Assembly: GCA_963978545.1 (NCBI GenBank)
Contig: OZ021732.1
Location: 50,263,214-50,327,213 of the forward strand
DNA: 64,000 nt
From: Linyphia triangularis
Lineage: Eukaryota > Arthropoda > Arachnida > Araneae > Linyphiidae
Reading direction: 5' to 3'
In this document: positions 26,048 to 38,487 of the stretch, one piece after another
How the letters are laid out: the number at the start of each line of letters is the position of its first letter
Position numbering within the stretch: the stretch's first letter is position 1
Translations under genes and position numbers: made by a program
Notes under the pieces: generated by a model
The model's input: only the letters and a program-made list of their open reading frames with translations
Database searches by the model: none
Told to the model about the DNA's origin: nothing

Positions 26048-26880
26048 CAGTGGTAGAAGTGGGAAACAAAAAAGCGGGGCATGCCCAAAAGTTAGTGACG
26101 AGTGCCCCTCCCCCCCCCCCTCCCCCCCCCTCCCCTCCCACCCCAACGATAGATTTTATAATTTCGTATTTTATAATAAAAATATTAATTAATAAGGGAA
26201 CAATTTTTTCTTTCTAACACTAGCATTGAACAAGGGTCCAAAATTTATTGTTACTTTAATGAATATCTGCGACTAAGTTTTTTTACTTTGAAGTAAGAGA
26301 TAAAGTAAAGTAATAATTCAACATTGTATGCATTACTATTTATTTAGAATTAAATAGTGCTTCCAAATGTGCATAATTTCATTAAATTAAATTGAGAACT
26401 CTAATTTTTTTTTTTTTTTTCTTTCTTCCCCCCCCCCCCCCTTTCTTTTTTTCTTTTTCTTTTTTTTTTTCTTTTCTTTTTTAAACGGCTTGTCTTTTTA
26501 TGAAACAAGAAGAAATTCAACTTAAAAGGAAGTTCCTCCAAAGTTAAAAGCTGACCAAGATTAACAGTATTTGTTAATAAAAGATACTCATATCTTTATT
26601 ATACAAAATAATATAATGCATTTTTGATACACCATAATTTTCTTAAAACTCTCTTTGAAAACTTTACATCACTTTTTCTCGGTGTCACTACATTTAAAGG
26701 TTAATGTTATTTTTCTTTATTAGTTTTTAGACGGATTGAGTTTTTAAAAGTGGGGGGATGGATTTTAGTTATTTTAGAGGCGATGGGAGGGGGGAGGGAA
26801 AGCGTGGGTATTTTCATAAAAAGTGTGTGGGGGGGGGGGGGTGACGCATCACCTCGCGTCTACCCACACTTCTAGCACTG
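26048..26880 (+). mobile_element. hAT-like MITE, copy A
   Basis: The left end is CAGTGGTAGAAGTGGG and the right end is TACCCACACTTCTAGCACTG. CTAATAG is found on both outer sides, but with four extra bases on the left. The interior includes C-runs, and a shared stretch reading GGTCCAAAATTTATTGTTA lies around 26236. It matches copy A' (29166-29912) in the opposite direction. No transposase is present. Confidence 0.8.
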
Positions 26881-26964
26881 CTAATAGTAGAAACTCAGAA
26901 ACGTATTGTTTTTAAATTTTTCTATTGTGATGAAAATTCGCTTATTCTCTTAAATGCTCGCTTA

Positions 26965-28777
26965 TCTCTATATATATAAGGCAAAGCCCTCACTCACTGA
27001 TTCACTCACTCACTCACTCACTCACTGACTCACTCATCACTAATTCTCCCACTTCCCACATAGTCACAACTCTGAAAATCGGCACAAATATCAACAATGG
27101 TTAAAATAGAAAAAGTAAACTATTCCGATCTCGATTAACCCACTTTAAGGGGTCGAAAAGGGGTTAAACGTTCCAAACGGGGGACATTCGAATATCCCAT
27201 TTCTCACATAGTCACAACTCTGAAAATCGGCACAAATATCAACAATGGTAAAAATAGAAAAAGTAAACTATTCCGATCTCGATTAACCCACTTTAAGGGG
27301 TCGAAAAGGGGTTAAACGTTCCAAACGGGGGACATTCGAATATCCCACTTCCCACATAGTCACAACTCTGAAAATCGGCACAAATATCAACAATGGTAAA
27401 AATAGAAAAAGTAAACTATTCCGATCTCGATTAACCCACTTTAAGGGGTCGAAAAGGGGTTAAACGTTCCAAACGGGGGACATTCGAATATCCCACTTCC
27501 CACATAGTCACAACTCTGAAAATCGGCACAAATATCAACAATGGTAAAAATAGAAAAAGTAAACTATTCCGATCTCGATTAACACACTTTAAGGGGTCGA
27601 AAAGGGGTTAAACGTTCCAAACGGGGGACATTCGAAAATCCTACTTCCCACATAGTCACAACTCTGAAAATCGGCACAAATATCAACAATGGTAAAAATA
27701 GAAAAAGTAAACTATTCCGATCTCGATTAACCCACTTTAAGGGGTCGAAAAGGGGTTAAACGTTCCAAACGGGGGACATTCGAAAATCCTACTTCCCACA
27801 TAGTCACAACTCTGAAAATCGGCACAAATATCAACAATGGTAAACATAGAAAAAGTAAGCTATTCCGATCTCGATTAACCCACTTTAAGAGGTCAAAAAG
27901 GGGTTAAACATTCCAAACGGGGGACATTCGAAAATCCTACTTCCCATATAGTCACAACTCTGAAAATCGGCACAAATATCAACAATGGTAAACATAGAAA
28001 AAGTAAGCTATTCCGATCTCGATTAACCCACTTTAAGAGGTCAAAAAGGGGTTAAACGTTCCAAACGAGCGATATATTCGAATGTCCTACTTCTCATATT
28101 TTCACAATTCTGAAAACTGGTGTGAATATCAATAAAGACAAACGCAGAAAAAGTAAACTATTCCGATCTCCGGTGGATCAAGGGGTGGAAAAGGGGTTAA
28201 ACGTTCCAAACGAGGAATATTCGAATGTACCACTTCCCATATGGTCACAACTCGGAAATTTGGTACAAATGTCAAAAAAGGTTAAACATAGAAAAAGTAA
28301 GCTATTCTGTTCTCGATTAACCAACTTTAAGGGGTCGAAAAGGGGTTAAATGTTCCAAACGAGGGATATCCGAATGTTCCTCTTCCAATGTAGTCATTTT
28401 TCTGATATTTTTTTGCAAATGTTAAAAAAATAAATCATTCCAATAACGATTAACGAATTTTTAAGGGATGAAAAGGCGACGCAACATTGAAACTATACGA
28501 GGATTAACTTAATGTCTAATTAACTTAATTCCAATACAGCTACTACTTTGAAATTTAGAACTAAGAGCAAACATAAACACAATAAACTATTCCAGTTTAC
28601 AATTCACAATTATAAATTTCGTTTAAAATGTCAACAAAGGAAAGTTCCTATTTTGATAAATCAATTTGTCGGGATCGAAAAGGGAGCAAACGTCTGAAGT
28701 GTAGAATACATGAATGTCTTTTGATCGCTAAAATGCTAATGGTAAAATTTCGTAGCGCAGCACGGGTATTCAGCTAG
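26965..28777 (+). mobile_element. Non-autonomous Helitron, copy H2
   Basis: The 5' end is TCTCTATATATATAAGGCAA, followed by a CACT-rich stretch. The 3' end is CACGGGTATTCAGCTAG followed by T. Inside, TAGTCAC recurs at 27061, 27209, 27357, 27505, 27653, 27801 and 27949, an exact 148-bp period with very little divergence. Less regular units and the shared 3' part follow. Bases 28080-28777 align without gaps to 62100-62797 in H3 with about 11 differences by eye. No Rep/helicase is encoded. Confidence 0.9.
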
Positions 28778-29157
28778 TTCTCTATATATGTCTACAAGAC
28801 TCAATTACCAAATGTTCAATCCATCACATTTGGTATTACAAAATGTTAGGCCTATGCCTAAACATTCCATGTCCTTAAGTCTAATATCTCACGGACTGCG
28901 GCTTTCCTGTGTGGAAGTGATAAGATCTCTTTCGATTCCAATCAAGGCAATGAAGTCCTAGTGGCCAGTGCAGTCGGGCTGCATCTAAATTTATTAGGCT
29001 GCATCTAAATTTATCAAAATTTGTTTTCTTCTCGATTTTAGATTTCTTTAAATTGGTTTCTACGATAATAGATGTATGGATGGATTTTAATTTTATGTTA
29101 TAAATTTTTTCTTCTTTTTTTTTCTACTACAATTGTATATAAATGCATGATAATATT
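28778..29157. other. Intergenic spacer
   Basis: Contains CAGTCGGGCTGCATCTAAATT near 28971, also present near 18317, so at least part is a dispersed repeat. No gene was seen. Confidence 0.4.
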
Positions 29158-29165
29158 CTGATCAC

Positions 29166-29912
29166 CAGTGCTAGAAGTGTGGGTAGACGCGTCTCCCCAC
29201 TTTTCAAGAAAATACCCATGCGTCTCCCCATTTCTAAAACCACTGAAATTCATCCCCCCACTTTTAAAAGCATTCAATCCCCCTAAAAACAACTAATGAA
29301 AAATAACATTAACCTTTAAATGTAGTGACACTGTGAAAAAGTTATTTAATTTTACATTTGAAAACTTAAGAACTCTTTAGGGTGTATAAATCATATTATT
29401 ATAAAAATGTATTGTACTACTTTGTATAAAGAAATGAAGTAAATACAGTTACACTTGGTCAACTTTCAACTTTGAAGGAACTTTCTTTTAAGTTAAATTT
29501 CTATTGTTTCATATAAACACAAGCTATTTAAGAAAAACAAGGGGAAACAAATTAGAATTCTCTATTAATTTAATTTTATGAAAGTATGCTCATTTATAAG
29601 TATTATTAAAATTTAAATAAATAGTTATGTATTTAACCTTGAATTATTACTTAACTTGATCTCTTACTTCCAAGTAAAAATACTAAGTCGCGGAATATTC
29701 ATTAAAATAACAATAAATTTTGGACCCTCTTTTAATGTTAAGAAGTATAAATTATTTCTTTATTAGTTAATATTTTTATTAAAAGTTACGAATTTATAAA
29801 ATTTATCGTTGAAGATAGGAGCAGGGGAAGGAGAAGGGTGGGGGGGGGGGGGGTTGGACTTGTCACCAAATTTGGGCGTCCCCCCACTTTTTTTTCACCA
29901 CTTCTACCACTG
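29166..29912 (-). mobile_element. hAT-like MITE, copy A' (inverted relative to A)
   Basis: The left end is CAGTGCTAGAAGTGTGGG and the right end is CCACTTCTACCACTG. Flanks are CTGATCAC (29158-29165) and CTGATTAC (29913-29920), an 8-bp hAT-type duplication with one mismatch. Read on the minus strand it follows copy A, including the G-run and GGTCCAAAATTTATTGTTA blocks. Small frames inside are not transposase. Confidence 0.85.
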
Positions 29913-29920
29913 CTGATTAC

Positions 29921-30399
29921 ACTGTAACCACAATTCACCTGCAAAATCAAATAAAAACTAGACATAATATAGACACAAGTCGTAAAACCTTCGCAATCCG
30001 CAATATAAAGACATTTTAAGTAAATGTATATGCTTAGGGGCAGTTTTTGCGCAGTTTCAAAAACAGATACTGAATTAATACTGTGCATAGCTTTATTCAG
30101 CTGGTGGAACTATTTCTTAAAGAAAATTATGACTGTCATTAAAACGAATTGACCAAATCTATCAATTTTAGTGCTCTAGAAATAAAATGGGGACTACAAC
30201 ATGAAAGCAATAGAAACCGCATTGAGTGCAATTCACCAGAAGAATCTTGGAACACCCTTCAATATCTTTTCGATGATTCAACGTTACTTGATATCTAATG
30301 ATAGTAAAAACAACTTATTTTTCATATGATTTCACTTCACTAATTGAAGCTTTTGATTTTTTAATTTAACAAATCTACTTTATTACTTTTAACTACCCA
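29921..30399. other. AT-rich intergenic DNA
   Basis: No feature was recognised. Confidence 0.4.
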
Positions 30400-30870
30400 T
30401 ATATTAACATGGGGTAACGAAAGTATTGCATTCGCTCAGAAAAGATTTTTTTTCCCTTCATTTTTACACGTTTTGTAACTTGCTGAGTTAAAAAATGAGG
30501 TCTAGAAAGAAGAAGAAAAAAATTCCGTGTGTTTGTGTGTGTGTCTATGGTAGCATATCCGAACGGATTGACCTACGATGCTCAACTTTGCATTCTAGTT
30601 AGTGGTGGCCATGAAATCTGCCATTAAGGTTTTCGCCAAAATTGCGCATACCCATAAGGTCGGTGCCATTGAAAAATTTATGTTTTTCAGCAATTGCCAA
30701 AAACAGCTCTAACAATTTTAATCAAAATCGTTGTGGTAATGCCTTTTAAGGTGATCTAAAATTCCCACCTCTGAAATATCCGTGAAAATGCGATAAAAGC
30801 GTAAAAAGTTGAAGAACGAATGTCTTTAAAACAAAGTACTCTTCCCTTGAGTATCGCCCATCAGCGATTG
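30400..30870 (-). mobile_element. Dispersed repeat R (minus orientation)
   Basis: It opens with the palindromic CCCATATATTAACATGGGGTAACGAAAG terminus (in pieces) and continues with GTGTGTGTGTCTATGG, CCGAACGGATTGACCTACGA, GCCATTAAGGTTTTCGCCAA and TGCGATAAAAGCGTAAAAAG, the same order as the other R copies. It is moderately diverged. Confidence 0.75.
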
Positions 30871-31150
30871 TTTCTCCTCTGTTTCACTTACAAAAAAGAA
30901 TGATATACTACTTTTAAAAAATAACGCAAATTTCACCATTTTGGCGGGGATTTTTTGGCTAATGTATTAATTATTGCCAAAAATGTCGCAAACTGGCTAT
31001 TTTTTTTAATTAAGGAACGTATGAAAAACAGTAAATTACACTGATCGATGACAAATTTAATTGCAGTGACCACAATTAAGAATAAATAAAAGTTGTGCTA
31101 TATGTTTCAAAACCCAAGTTTTTGTTGAAATATTATTTAATTTATCGTTA

Positions 31151-31152
<2 letters not shown>

Positions 31153-31221
<69 letters not shown>

Positions 31222-31229
31222 CACACACA
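31153..31229. repeat. (CA)n microsatellite
   Basis: A CA run of about 77 bp with a single G interruption near 31215. Confidence 0.97.
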
Positions 31230-32060
31230 AATCCATTTCTTCCATTCTTCTGCTTTTCGAAAGCTAATGGCTAGGCTAAATGTTATTTAAATGCTGTACA
31301 CCAGAGTTAAACTTAATATTAAACGAAAAATTTCATACCTTAAGGTTATGAAATAAAGTTTATAAACATAAAAAACACTAAAGGATGAGTATTAAAGACA
31401 AAAAAAACTACAATAAAATTTTATTTTTGCTTTGAAAATACCATTAATTTCTAAAGAATCTATTCATTTAAAGTATTATCTGTCTATAAAGCTAACACGT
31501 TAAGTTAGGAATCGAGTCGAAATTTTCAGTGAACTTTAGCGCACAATTGGACCAAAAAGAACTCAAAACAGTATAAAAATGTAAACATTTTTATAATGTT
31601 TTAATAAATTTTACAAACATATTTTAACAAGTACATCGTGATGGGTGTGTCAACCGAAAGCTTGTGATATTACTATTTCTCACAGGTTGGAGAAGGGGGA
31701 GAAGATTAATACTAAGTAGCAATAGGCGTATAATTAAACTTTTGAATCACATTCCCATTTCCCCATTTCTTAGACCTGAAACCATCAGACAAAAAATTTA
31801 ACAAAAATCTGGAATATAATATAACAGACTTGATTTATTTCCAAAGAAATTTGTATGTCTAATACAAGAAATTTAAAACAGTTGCATCTATTATTAACAG
31901 TAACAGTTCTATTTCTTTTAATTGTTAATGGTTAATGGATTGGCTTATCATCTGAAAAATAAGCTATTTGTCACACATGGTCCTTCGCATAAGTTACGTG
32001 CTTGTAAACTCGGTCAAACTGATTACTGACAAGTCCAATGTTAGTGTATAGAACACTGGT
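31230..32060. other. AT-rich intergenic DNA
   Basis: No feature was recognised. Confidence 0.4.
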
Positions 32061-32203
32061 CGTGTGAATATTATCACTTGACTAATAACATCCATGACTT
32101 TATTCCATGGCGTGAAATACATAACTTTCAGTGAGTGTGAATGCAATCACTTGAGCAGTTACATCCATGGCCTTATTCCACGGCGTTTACCACATAATTT
32201 CCA
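32061..32203. repeat. Diverged tandem duplication, about 71-bp unit
   Basis: GTGTGAAT..ATCACTTGA, then ACATCCATG.CTTATTCCA.GGCGT and ACATAA.TTTC, occur twice in direct order about 71 bp apart. No function is evident. Confidence 0.75.
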
Positions 32204-32889
32204 AATTTATGGTTTTGATATTCTTCTGAAAAACCGCGTTTATTGTGCAGTTGACAATGACCATATTTATTTGATTATGTGAAGTAACATTTTAAATAAG
32301 CTACCAATAATTTAATTTTTTTTTCTATTGAGTATACAATAAACGTGATTACGCTTTTCAAATCTGTTAAAAAAATTCAGAAGCATAGTTTTAGAATTAG
32401 GTCATCGACATGTGAAACCAGAAACAGAAAAAGTCAGTGTTATGAAAACAAAACACGATTATATTTCCTAAGATTCATCGATCTACGTCAGAGATGGCAT
32501 CCCCATTTCTTATGTTTTGAAACATCAGCGCAACTTCTATCAGTTGTTGGTTTATCAACCTTCCGATCTTTGTTGTCCATGGTGAGATCAGACTGACCAA
32601 TAGCATTCCTTGATGCATCGTACGCCCTTTTAGATATCAAATAGATTGTTCTATATCTTTTTCGTTGCCAAATGGTAACAGCGATTCTAAGATGTCGAGC
32701 CGGATTCAAAGCGTGGATGTTGCATCAGCGTCTTTTAAGGAGATGATTCGAAGATTAACTTAGGTGCGAAATTCCATTCCATAAAAGATGTAGTTGTTCA
32801 TATTTTTATTTTTTACTTCTTTTTTTTAATTTTAGAAAAATATACTTAAATTATATAACCCATAAAAACAGTTTTTAATATAAATCCTT
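32204..32889. other. Intergenic, with an unrecognised 73-codon frame
   Basis: On the minus strand 32709-32488 is open (73 codons, Arg/Lys-rich), and 32345-32596 is open on the plus strand. Neither shows a known motif, and I cannot choose between chance and a lineage-specific exon. Confidence 0.2.
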
Positions 32890-32894
32890 TATAT

Positions 32895-33110
32895 GCATTG
32901 CCAATTTTTATATTCATTAAACACAGCGCCGATTCAGTAAACAGTGTGTGTTTGGTGTTAGTATTTAATTTTAACAATCAAAAACATATTTCTATCAGCA
33001 AAATAAGCGGCAAACTATGTTTCAAAATTTATTTATTAAAAATGAACGTGAATTTATGCACTCACATTCAAATATCTTTTATTTATTTTGATTTAGTCTT
33101 TTTTACTATT
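32895..33110. mobile_element. Remnant related to the interior of the hAT at 55337-56020
   Basis: It shares with 55630-55790, in order, TTTCTATCAGCAAAAT/CTCTATCAGAAAATT, GCGGCAAACTA/GCGGTAAACTA, GTGAATTTATGCACTCACAT/ATGAATTTATGCATTGACAT and TTTTATTTATT. The termini are not preserved. Confidence 0.6.
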
Positions 33111-34183
33111 TATTTATTTAAAAAAAATTTCTAACAGGAAAAAGTTTCTTCAATGGTCGGTTAAATGCGATGGTTTAGCTATTGGTATGATGGTTGGATG
33201 ACGGCAAGTTGATTTATTAGTATTCCGTAAAAGCGACCTCTTAGTGACAGTTACAACTCCAAAATGTGATAGAATGCATTGTCATCGACATCGAATCTAT
33301 GTGCCAAGTTTCAGCTCGATTAGATGATGGCATGAGGTTTAAGTAGACCTCTGCAGATTTGCTCGCCATAGACATACACAACCAACCACACACACAAAAT
33401 CGAAGTTAATGTAGTTAATATAAAGACATTAAAAAGTGTGGATTTTTGGTCAAAAGATTTCTCTGAAATGGAGTCTAACTAAATAAAACTTTTTTAAACT
33501 GGACTAATATTTGTAACTTTTTATATTCTTGATAAGTAATATATTTTTTACGGTGCCTAACATATTGTGTTGCTGATGAATAATTTTTAATTATAAAGTT
33601 CTTGTATCCTTTCTCACTGAAAATCCATTCTTTGAAATCCTCTAAATAAAAAAATTGTATTAAGCTTCTACACATTCCGGTGTCAAATGTTACAGATAAA
33701 TTGTGGTGTGGGATAAGGAACACATTTCAACAAATTTTAATTTTTGACTAGCGATGTATGATTTTGATTTATATATTTTTATTTCGATTGTACCATTTGA
33801 CAGAGAACGAAGTTTAATTTGCATTTACTCCCTTGTTTTATCATTAACTAGATAAGTGGAAAATATTATTCTTTATAATTTTTAATTTGACAAGAAATAT
33901 TCAGTTAGAGAAATACTATTTAGAGGAAATATTCTTTAGAGGGCTGGTTTTGGTTTTCACATAATTATACGAATATTCACTGAATTTCACTGAGTACTTG
34001 AAGCATTTTGTTTTCCTATTTTTAATGTTATATTGAGATCGAATATGCACTGTTCACATCTCATCTGCAGGCAATCGTACGAATACACCTTTTCAGAAAA
34101 TTTCGTATTAGTCATCAAATACTACACATACTGTGCATCAATAAATAATTTTTCTCTTACTTTAATATCGAATTTTTGGAGGG

Positions 34184-34214
<31 letters not shown>

Positions 34215-34874
34215 ACTTCTTTTTTTATATTTAGTAAATTACATGTTTCCTACATTAAAAAATTATTACAATGTACTTAAATTATTCAGTGAAATTTTTT
34301 AAAAACGTTATTCGATATAATCTTTGACAATAAACAATAAATTAAACCACCTACCAAGAGGGATGCATCCGATGCATCAGTTCAAGTTGAAATGATACCA
34401 AAATCCAAAATTTTCACTAAATGGGATTTTCTGGTCTCTTTCGAATATTTTATTCTCTTTTAGAAAAATGAGTTTTTTATTAATTTGATATAATGAGGCT
34501 GATATTTTTGCATAAATATACTTCGAATGTTTAGAAATTTGTAAAAGAAAGAAATATTTCCAAAAGAGAAACCAATTTTCCCGCAGTGAAACCCTTATTT
34601 TTCCAAAAGATTAGGGACGTTTCTGAAAGCACTCCACGTACGTAAATCAATCTTTTTATCACAACGGTTGTGACAAAATTATTAAACAAATTTTGTTATA
34701 ATCTCAACCATTATATTCTAAATTATGTGAAACTGAATAATTTACTCACATACTATTTATGGACCTTGAAAGTCTAAAGTAATACGACAATTTCATTCTA
34801 AAAATTCTTAACATCGAACTCTCGTTTTATAATAATGACTCACACTTAATGCAACGTGATGAGTTACTTCTAAC

Positions 34875-34908
<34 letters not shown>

Positions 34909-35829
34909 ATGTGCTATAAGTATCTCAAAGAACTCGATGAGTTACAAAATGAGATAAATTGACCCGAGATTCCAATAATTTTGAACTTTTAAAGTGCAAA
35001 AGAATGATCTAAGTATTAAATTCGAAACTTCGAATGAAAGTCACCAGTGTTATCTTTTTATGGCCTATAAACCTCTTTTATCGCTAATCTTTAAGAGGAT
35101 CCTAATAAATGACTAAGTAAGCTTTTTCCAATGCTGAAACCAAGAAAGTTGCTCTATGGTACCACTTTAAGATCGTTTACTGTTTGATAATTGATATTCT
35201 TAGGATAATTCATCAAGCAATAAAAATATACAAAATTGAAATTAATAAAATCAAATTTTATATTTTTTATACATTTTTTTTATTAATGAACAAAACATAA
35301 AATATTTGAACTATTATACTAATATATCGATAGGATTTATATGAATAAATTTACATAAATGTATATCAATACGTAGAAATGAACTTATCTTGTATTCAAA
35401 ATTTCAGGAAAAAATCTCACCAAAATTAACAATCATTTGTTACAAATATTAAGTTTGGAAATAATTATCTGAAAATATTACTACTCGTAATCATATTGAT
35501 AATACTTCATGACAAATGTTGTAATTTTAGAGCATGTCTTGAAATATTTAATTTTTACATATTTTTTGAATGATTCATTTGAAACGCTAGTCAATCATAT
35601 GTTTAAATGTAAAATATTTAAAATTCACAGTTAAACTAAGTTATCTCAGTTTCGAAATACTATCCTTAGGATGTCAAAATGGGTTAAACAATTCAAATAT
35701 ACAATAACCTAATATCATACTTCTTATGAAGCTAGTATACGTTAAAAATTGATAAATATGCTCTTCGCGTGCACATGTTATCAAAGCTTATAAAATAAAA
35801 CTACTCTCACAATTACGACAAACCACTCT
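33111..35829. other. AT-rich intergenic DNA
   Basis: A segment near 33290-33355 (TGTGCCAAGTTTCAGCTCGA) resembles the 3' tails of some non-LTR retrotransposons, but no reverse transcriptase is present. Long T and A runs lie at about 34191-34214 and 34880-34906. No gene was recognised. Confidence 0.35.
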
Positions 35830-36350
35830 TAAAGGATAGTAAAAAAGTAAAATGCTCAAAATGTCGAATATCCCAAAGAAAATTGTTACACATAATTCCA
35901 TGGCTATATCTAATAAAATCAGGCTATCACGGTTTCAACTGATCATCCATAATGGATCAAAAACATGCAAAACGTATCAAATGTGGAAAATTTGCAAATA
36001 TATTTTTTCTCTCTCTTCTTTAAATATAGGACACTAAAAAGTATTGCACTTCCTCCCAAAGCTGTATACAAAAATATTAATCTAAGTCAATACTACCATC
36101 AAGGAGTCAGAAACGGTAAACTCTTCTAAATGTGAAATATGCCAATGTCTCACATAAAGACAGGACGTTGAAAATAGGTACACGTGTCCTCAAAGCTGTA
36201 CGCAGTAAAACTTCCACTCAACCTCGACACTGAAAATAAGACATATCCTCCCAAAACTCTATGTATTAAAAATAAGCTATGACGTTTACAGCTAACCTCT
36301 TAAAAGGCCGAAAATTAGTCAAATGTTCAAAATGTATTACAGTATGTCTA
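35830..36350. repeat. Very diverged tandem repeat, possibly an old Helitron body
   Basis: AAAATGCTCAAAATGTCGAA, TCCTCCCAAAGCTGTATACA, GTCCTCAAAGCTGTACGCAG and CTTAAAAGGCCGAAAATTAG follow a layout like the 148-bp Helitron unit (aaaagggg-type, tcaaatgtt, then a cacaactct-like box). Identity is low and the termini are missing. Confidence 0.3.
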
Positions 36351-36667
36351 CAAAAAAATGTCGCAGTTATAAATTCTAATAGTAATTAACTTGTGTAATT
36401 TATATAGACAAATGTTTAATTATAAATTTAATTGCGCAAGAAAATCTAGGTTAGTTTACCTTCAATTTGAATTATAATTAATTGTAAATAGTCTACATGA
36501 AACTGATATAATGTACCATTGACTGGGCCATTCTTTTATGGACATCCTGTACATTCCAACGTCTTATTTTCCACAAAGGCCATATTAGTAATATTTCATA
36601 AACCAAAAAGAACGATTATTTAACTAGTTCATTTATCTGCGTCAGTCACTAAGCGGCACTCAACAGA

Positions 36668-37279
36668 TTTTTCTGCTGGCCGCCGGCCCGCATTTAAGCG
36701 TTCTCCACATTAGTTCAAACCACAGAAGGGAATGAGAGTGCGCCATTTGTCAATTTTCGTGTCAGTCTGCGAAGAAGTAACGCCCATACAAAATGGCGGC
36801 TGCATGCTGAACGGGAAGTTGATAGTTTTAATAAAGAATTCGTATTTTCTTCGTTTGTTTTTGAAAATATGATTAGAAAAAAAAGGAAGATATTGTTTTC
36901 ATTACAAGCAACGTCAAATCATATCATGAAAAAAAAAAAAAAATCCTGGGTGGACGATTTTTACAGTATTTCGAAGTGCTGAATTCGACAAAGCCATATT
37001 CTTATTAAATGGGAAAGGTTATGTTTACTGGTATTTCTTATTGACGTAGCTTTTTTAATGAAGTTTGATGATTGTATAGTCGCACTAAGTTCGTTTGTGA
37101 CTTCAAAATTGTAATATACTTATAAATAATCGTAAAACTGATTTTTAATAATAATTAATTGAAAATTTGAATGGTGGTGCTATCTATATCAAAATTTAAC
37201 AAATCCAAATTTAGCTTTTATGAAATATTTTTACCATGTAAGAGTCGTGATAATTAATATTCAGTGAAGACGTTTTATG

Positions 37280-37319
<40 letters not shown>

Positions 37320-38445
37320 GGATTGAAAGAAAAGTTGAACTATATTATATTTATATTTTATTTTTTACTTACAGTTAAATTATAAAATAGACATCCTTAT
37401 AATTTCTATAACTTCATTTATCATAAAATAGATAAATATAAATTAATTGTCATAACTTATGTTCACAATATTATAATCCAATATAATATTAGACTGCACA
37501 TTAAAATATTTCTTATTAAATACAAGTCAATACTAAAAAAAGCTCAATATTTATTAGAATTTATTATTATCATAAAAATTGAACAGATGTAGTATAGGAG
37601 ATTTGGCGATATTTTTTATTTGGTAATAGCAAAAAGGGTCAAAATCAAAATACAAATAATAATGGAATAAGGTTAAAATATTAATAATAATTAAATTAAA
37701 ATACTAATAGTAATAAGGTTAAAATATTAATAATAATTAAATTAAAATACTAATAATAATAAAATTAAAATAAAACTTAAATCTGTTTCCAGAAACCGCA
37801 TTTATCCGGGGAAAAAACAACACCTGTATAATATCATGTCGAAGAAATGTCATATTCTACATCTGTGCCATAAAAATTATTATAACAAAAAGGATCTAAA
37901 AAATGTATGCGTCGCATTGATGCAGTCATTTATTCAGAAATATTTTAGCTTCTTCCTTATAATGGCAACAAACAAATGACTATTAATAAAATAATAAGAA
38001 TAAGAATTGATAATTTCAAAAGTACATTCGAGTTTCTGAGTCACACGAATTTTTCTTTTACGCCTAAATGTTTACGGGGAAAAAAAGAAAAAGAAAAAAA
38101 TTAAACTTGGTTTCAAAAATATATTCCAGCTGCATAATTTTCCTTGATAAATATCCAAAATTTATACTTTGTTGCTAAAAGCAGTTAATTAGATTCAATT
38201 GGAGTAAAACATCAATCAGGAATAAAATTATCATTTATAAAACATTCGCAATTTAAAAATCAGTTCTTAAACTCAAGATTTAAAACATGCTTTTAATTCT
38301 CTGTGTCAACACTATAAATATTGTCAGGTGTTTAGGGCGGCTTCCATGAAAGCAACGTATCAGCCAATGGCGCACTCTCCTTCCCTTCTGTAGTTTGAAT
38401 CAATGTGATGTATGCTTAAATGCCGCCGGCCCCACAGAAGAAAAA
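36668..38445. mobile_element. Element with terminal inverted repeats of about 80 bp, no transposase
   Basis: The left arm (36668-36748) includes GCCGCCGGCCCGCATTTAAG, TTCAAACCACAGAAGGGAA and GAGAGTGCGCCATT. The right arm (38366-38445) has the complements in reverse order. The interior is about 1.6 kb of very AT-rich DNA with a long T-run (about 37283-37312) and a roughly 48-bp direct duplication near 37672-37765. The exact ends, TSD and superfamily are not determined. Confidence 0.75.
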
Positions 38446-38487
38446 AAGAAAATCAAATTTCACGGGATGGACTTTTTTATACATATA

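Noticed and set aside
26999..28140. CRISPR-like array (regular spacing)
   Set aside because: The whole 148-bp unit is repeated with no unique spacers, inside Helitron ends, in a eukaryotic setting.
33290..33355. 3' tail of a non-LTR retrotransposon
   Set aside because: Only a short resemblance; no reverse transcriptase or poly-A/TSD structure was seen, so it is noted only in the spacer entry.
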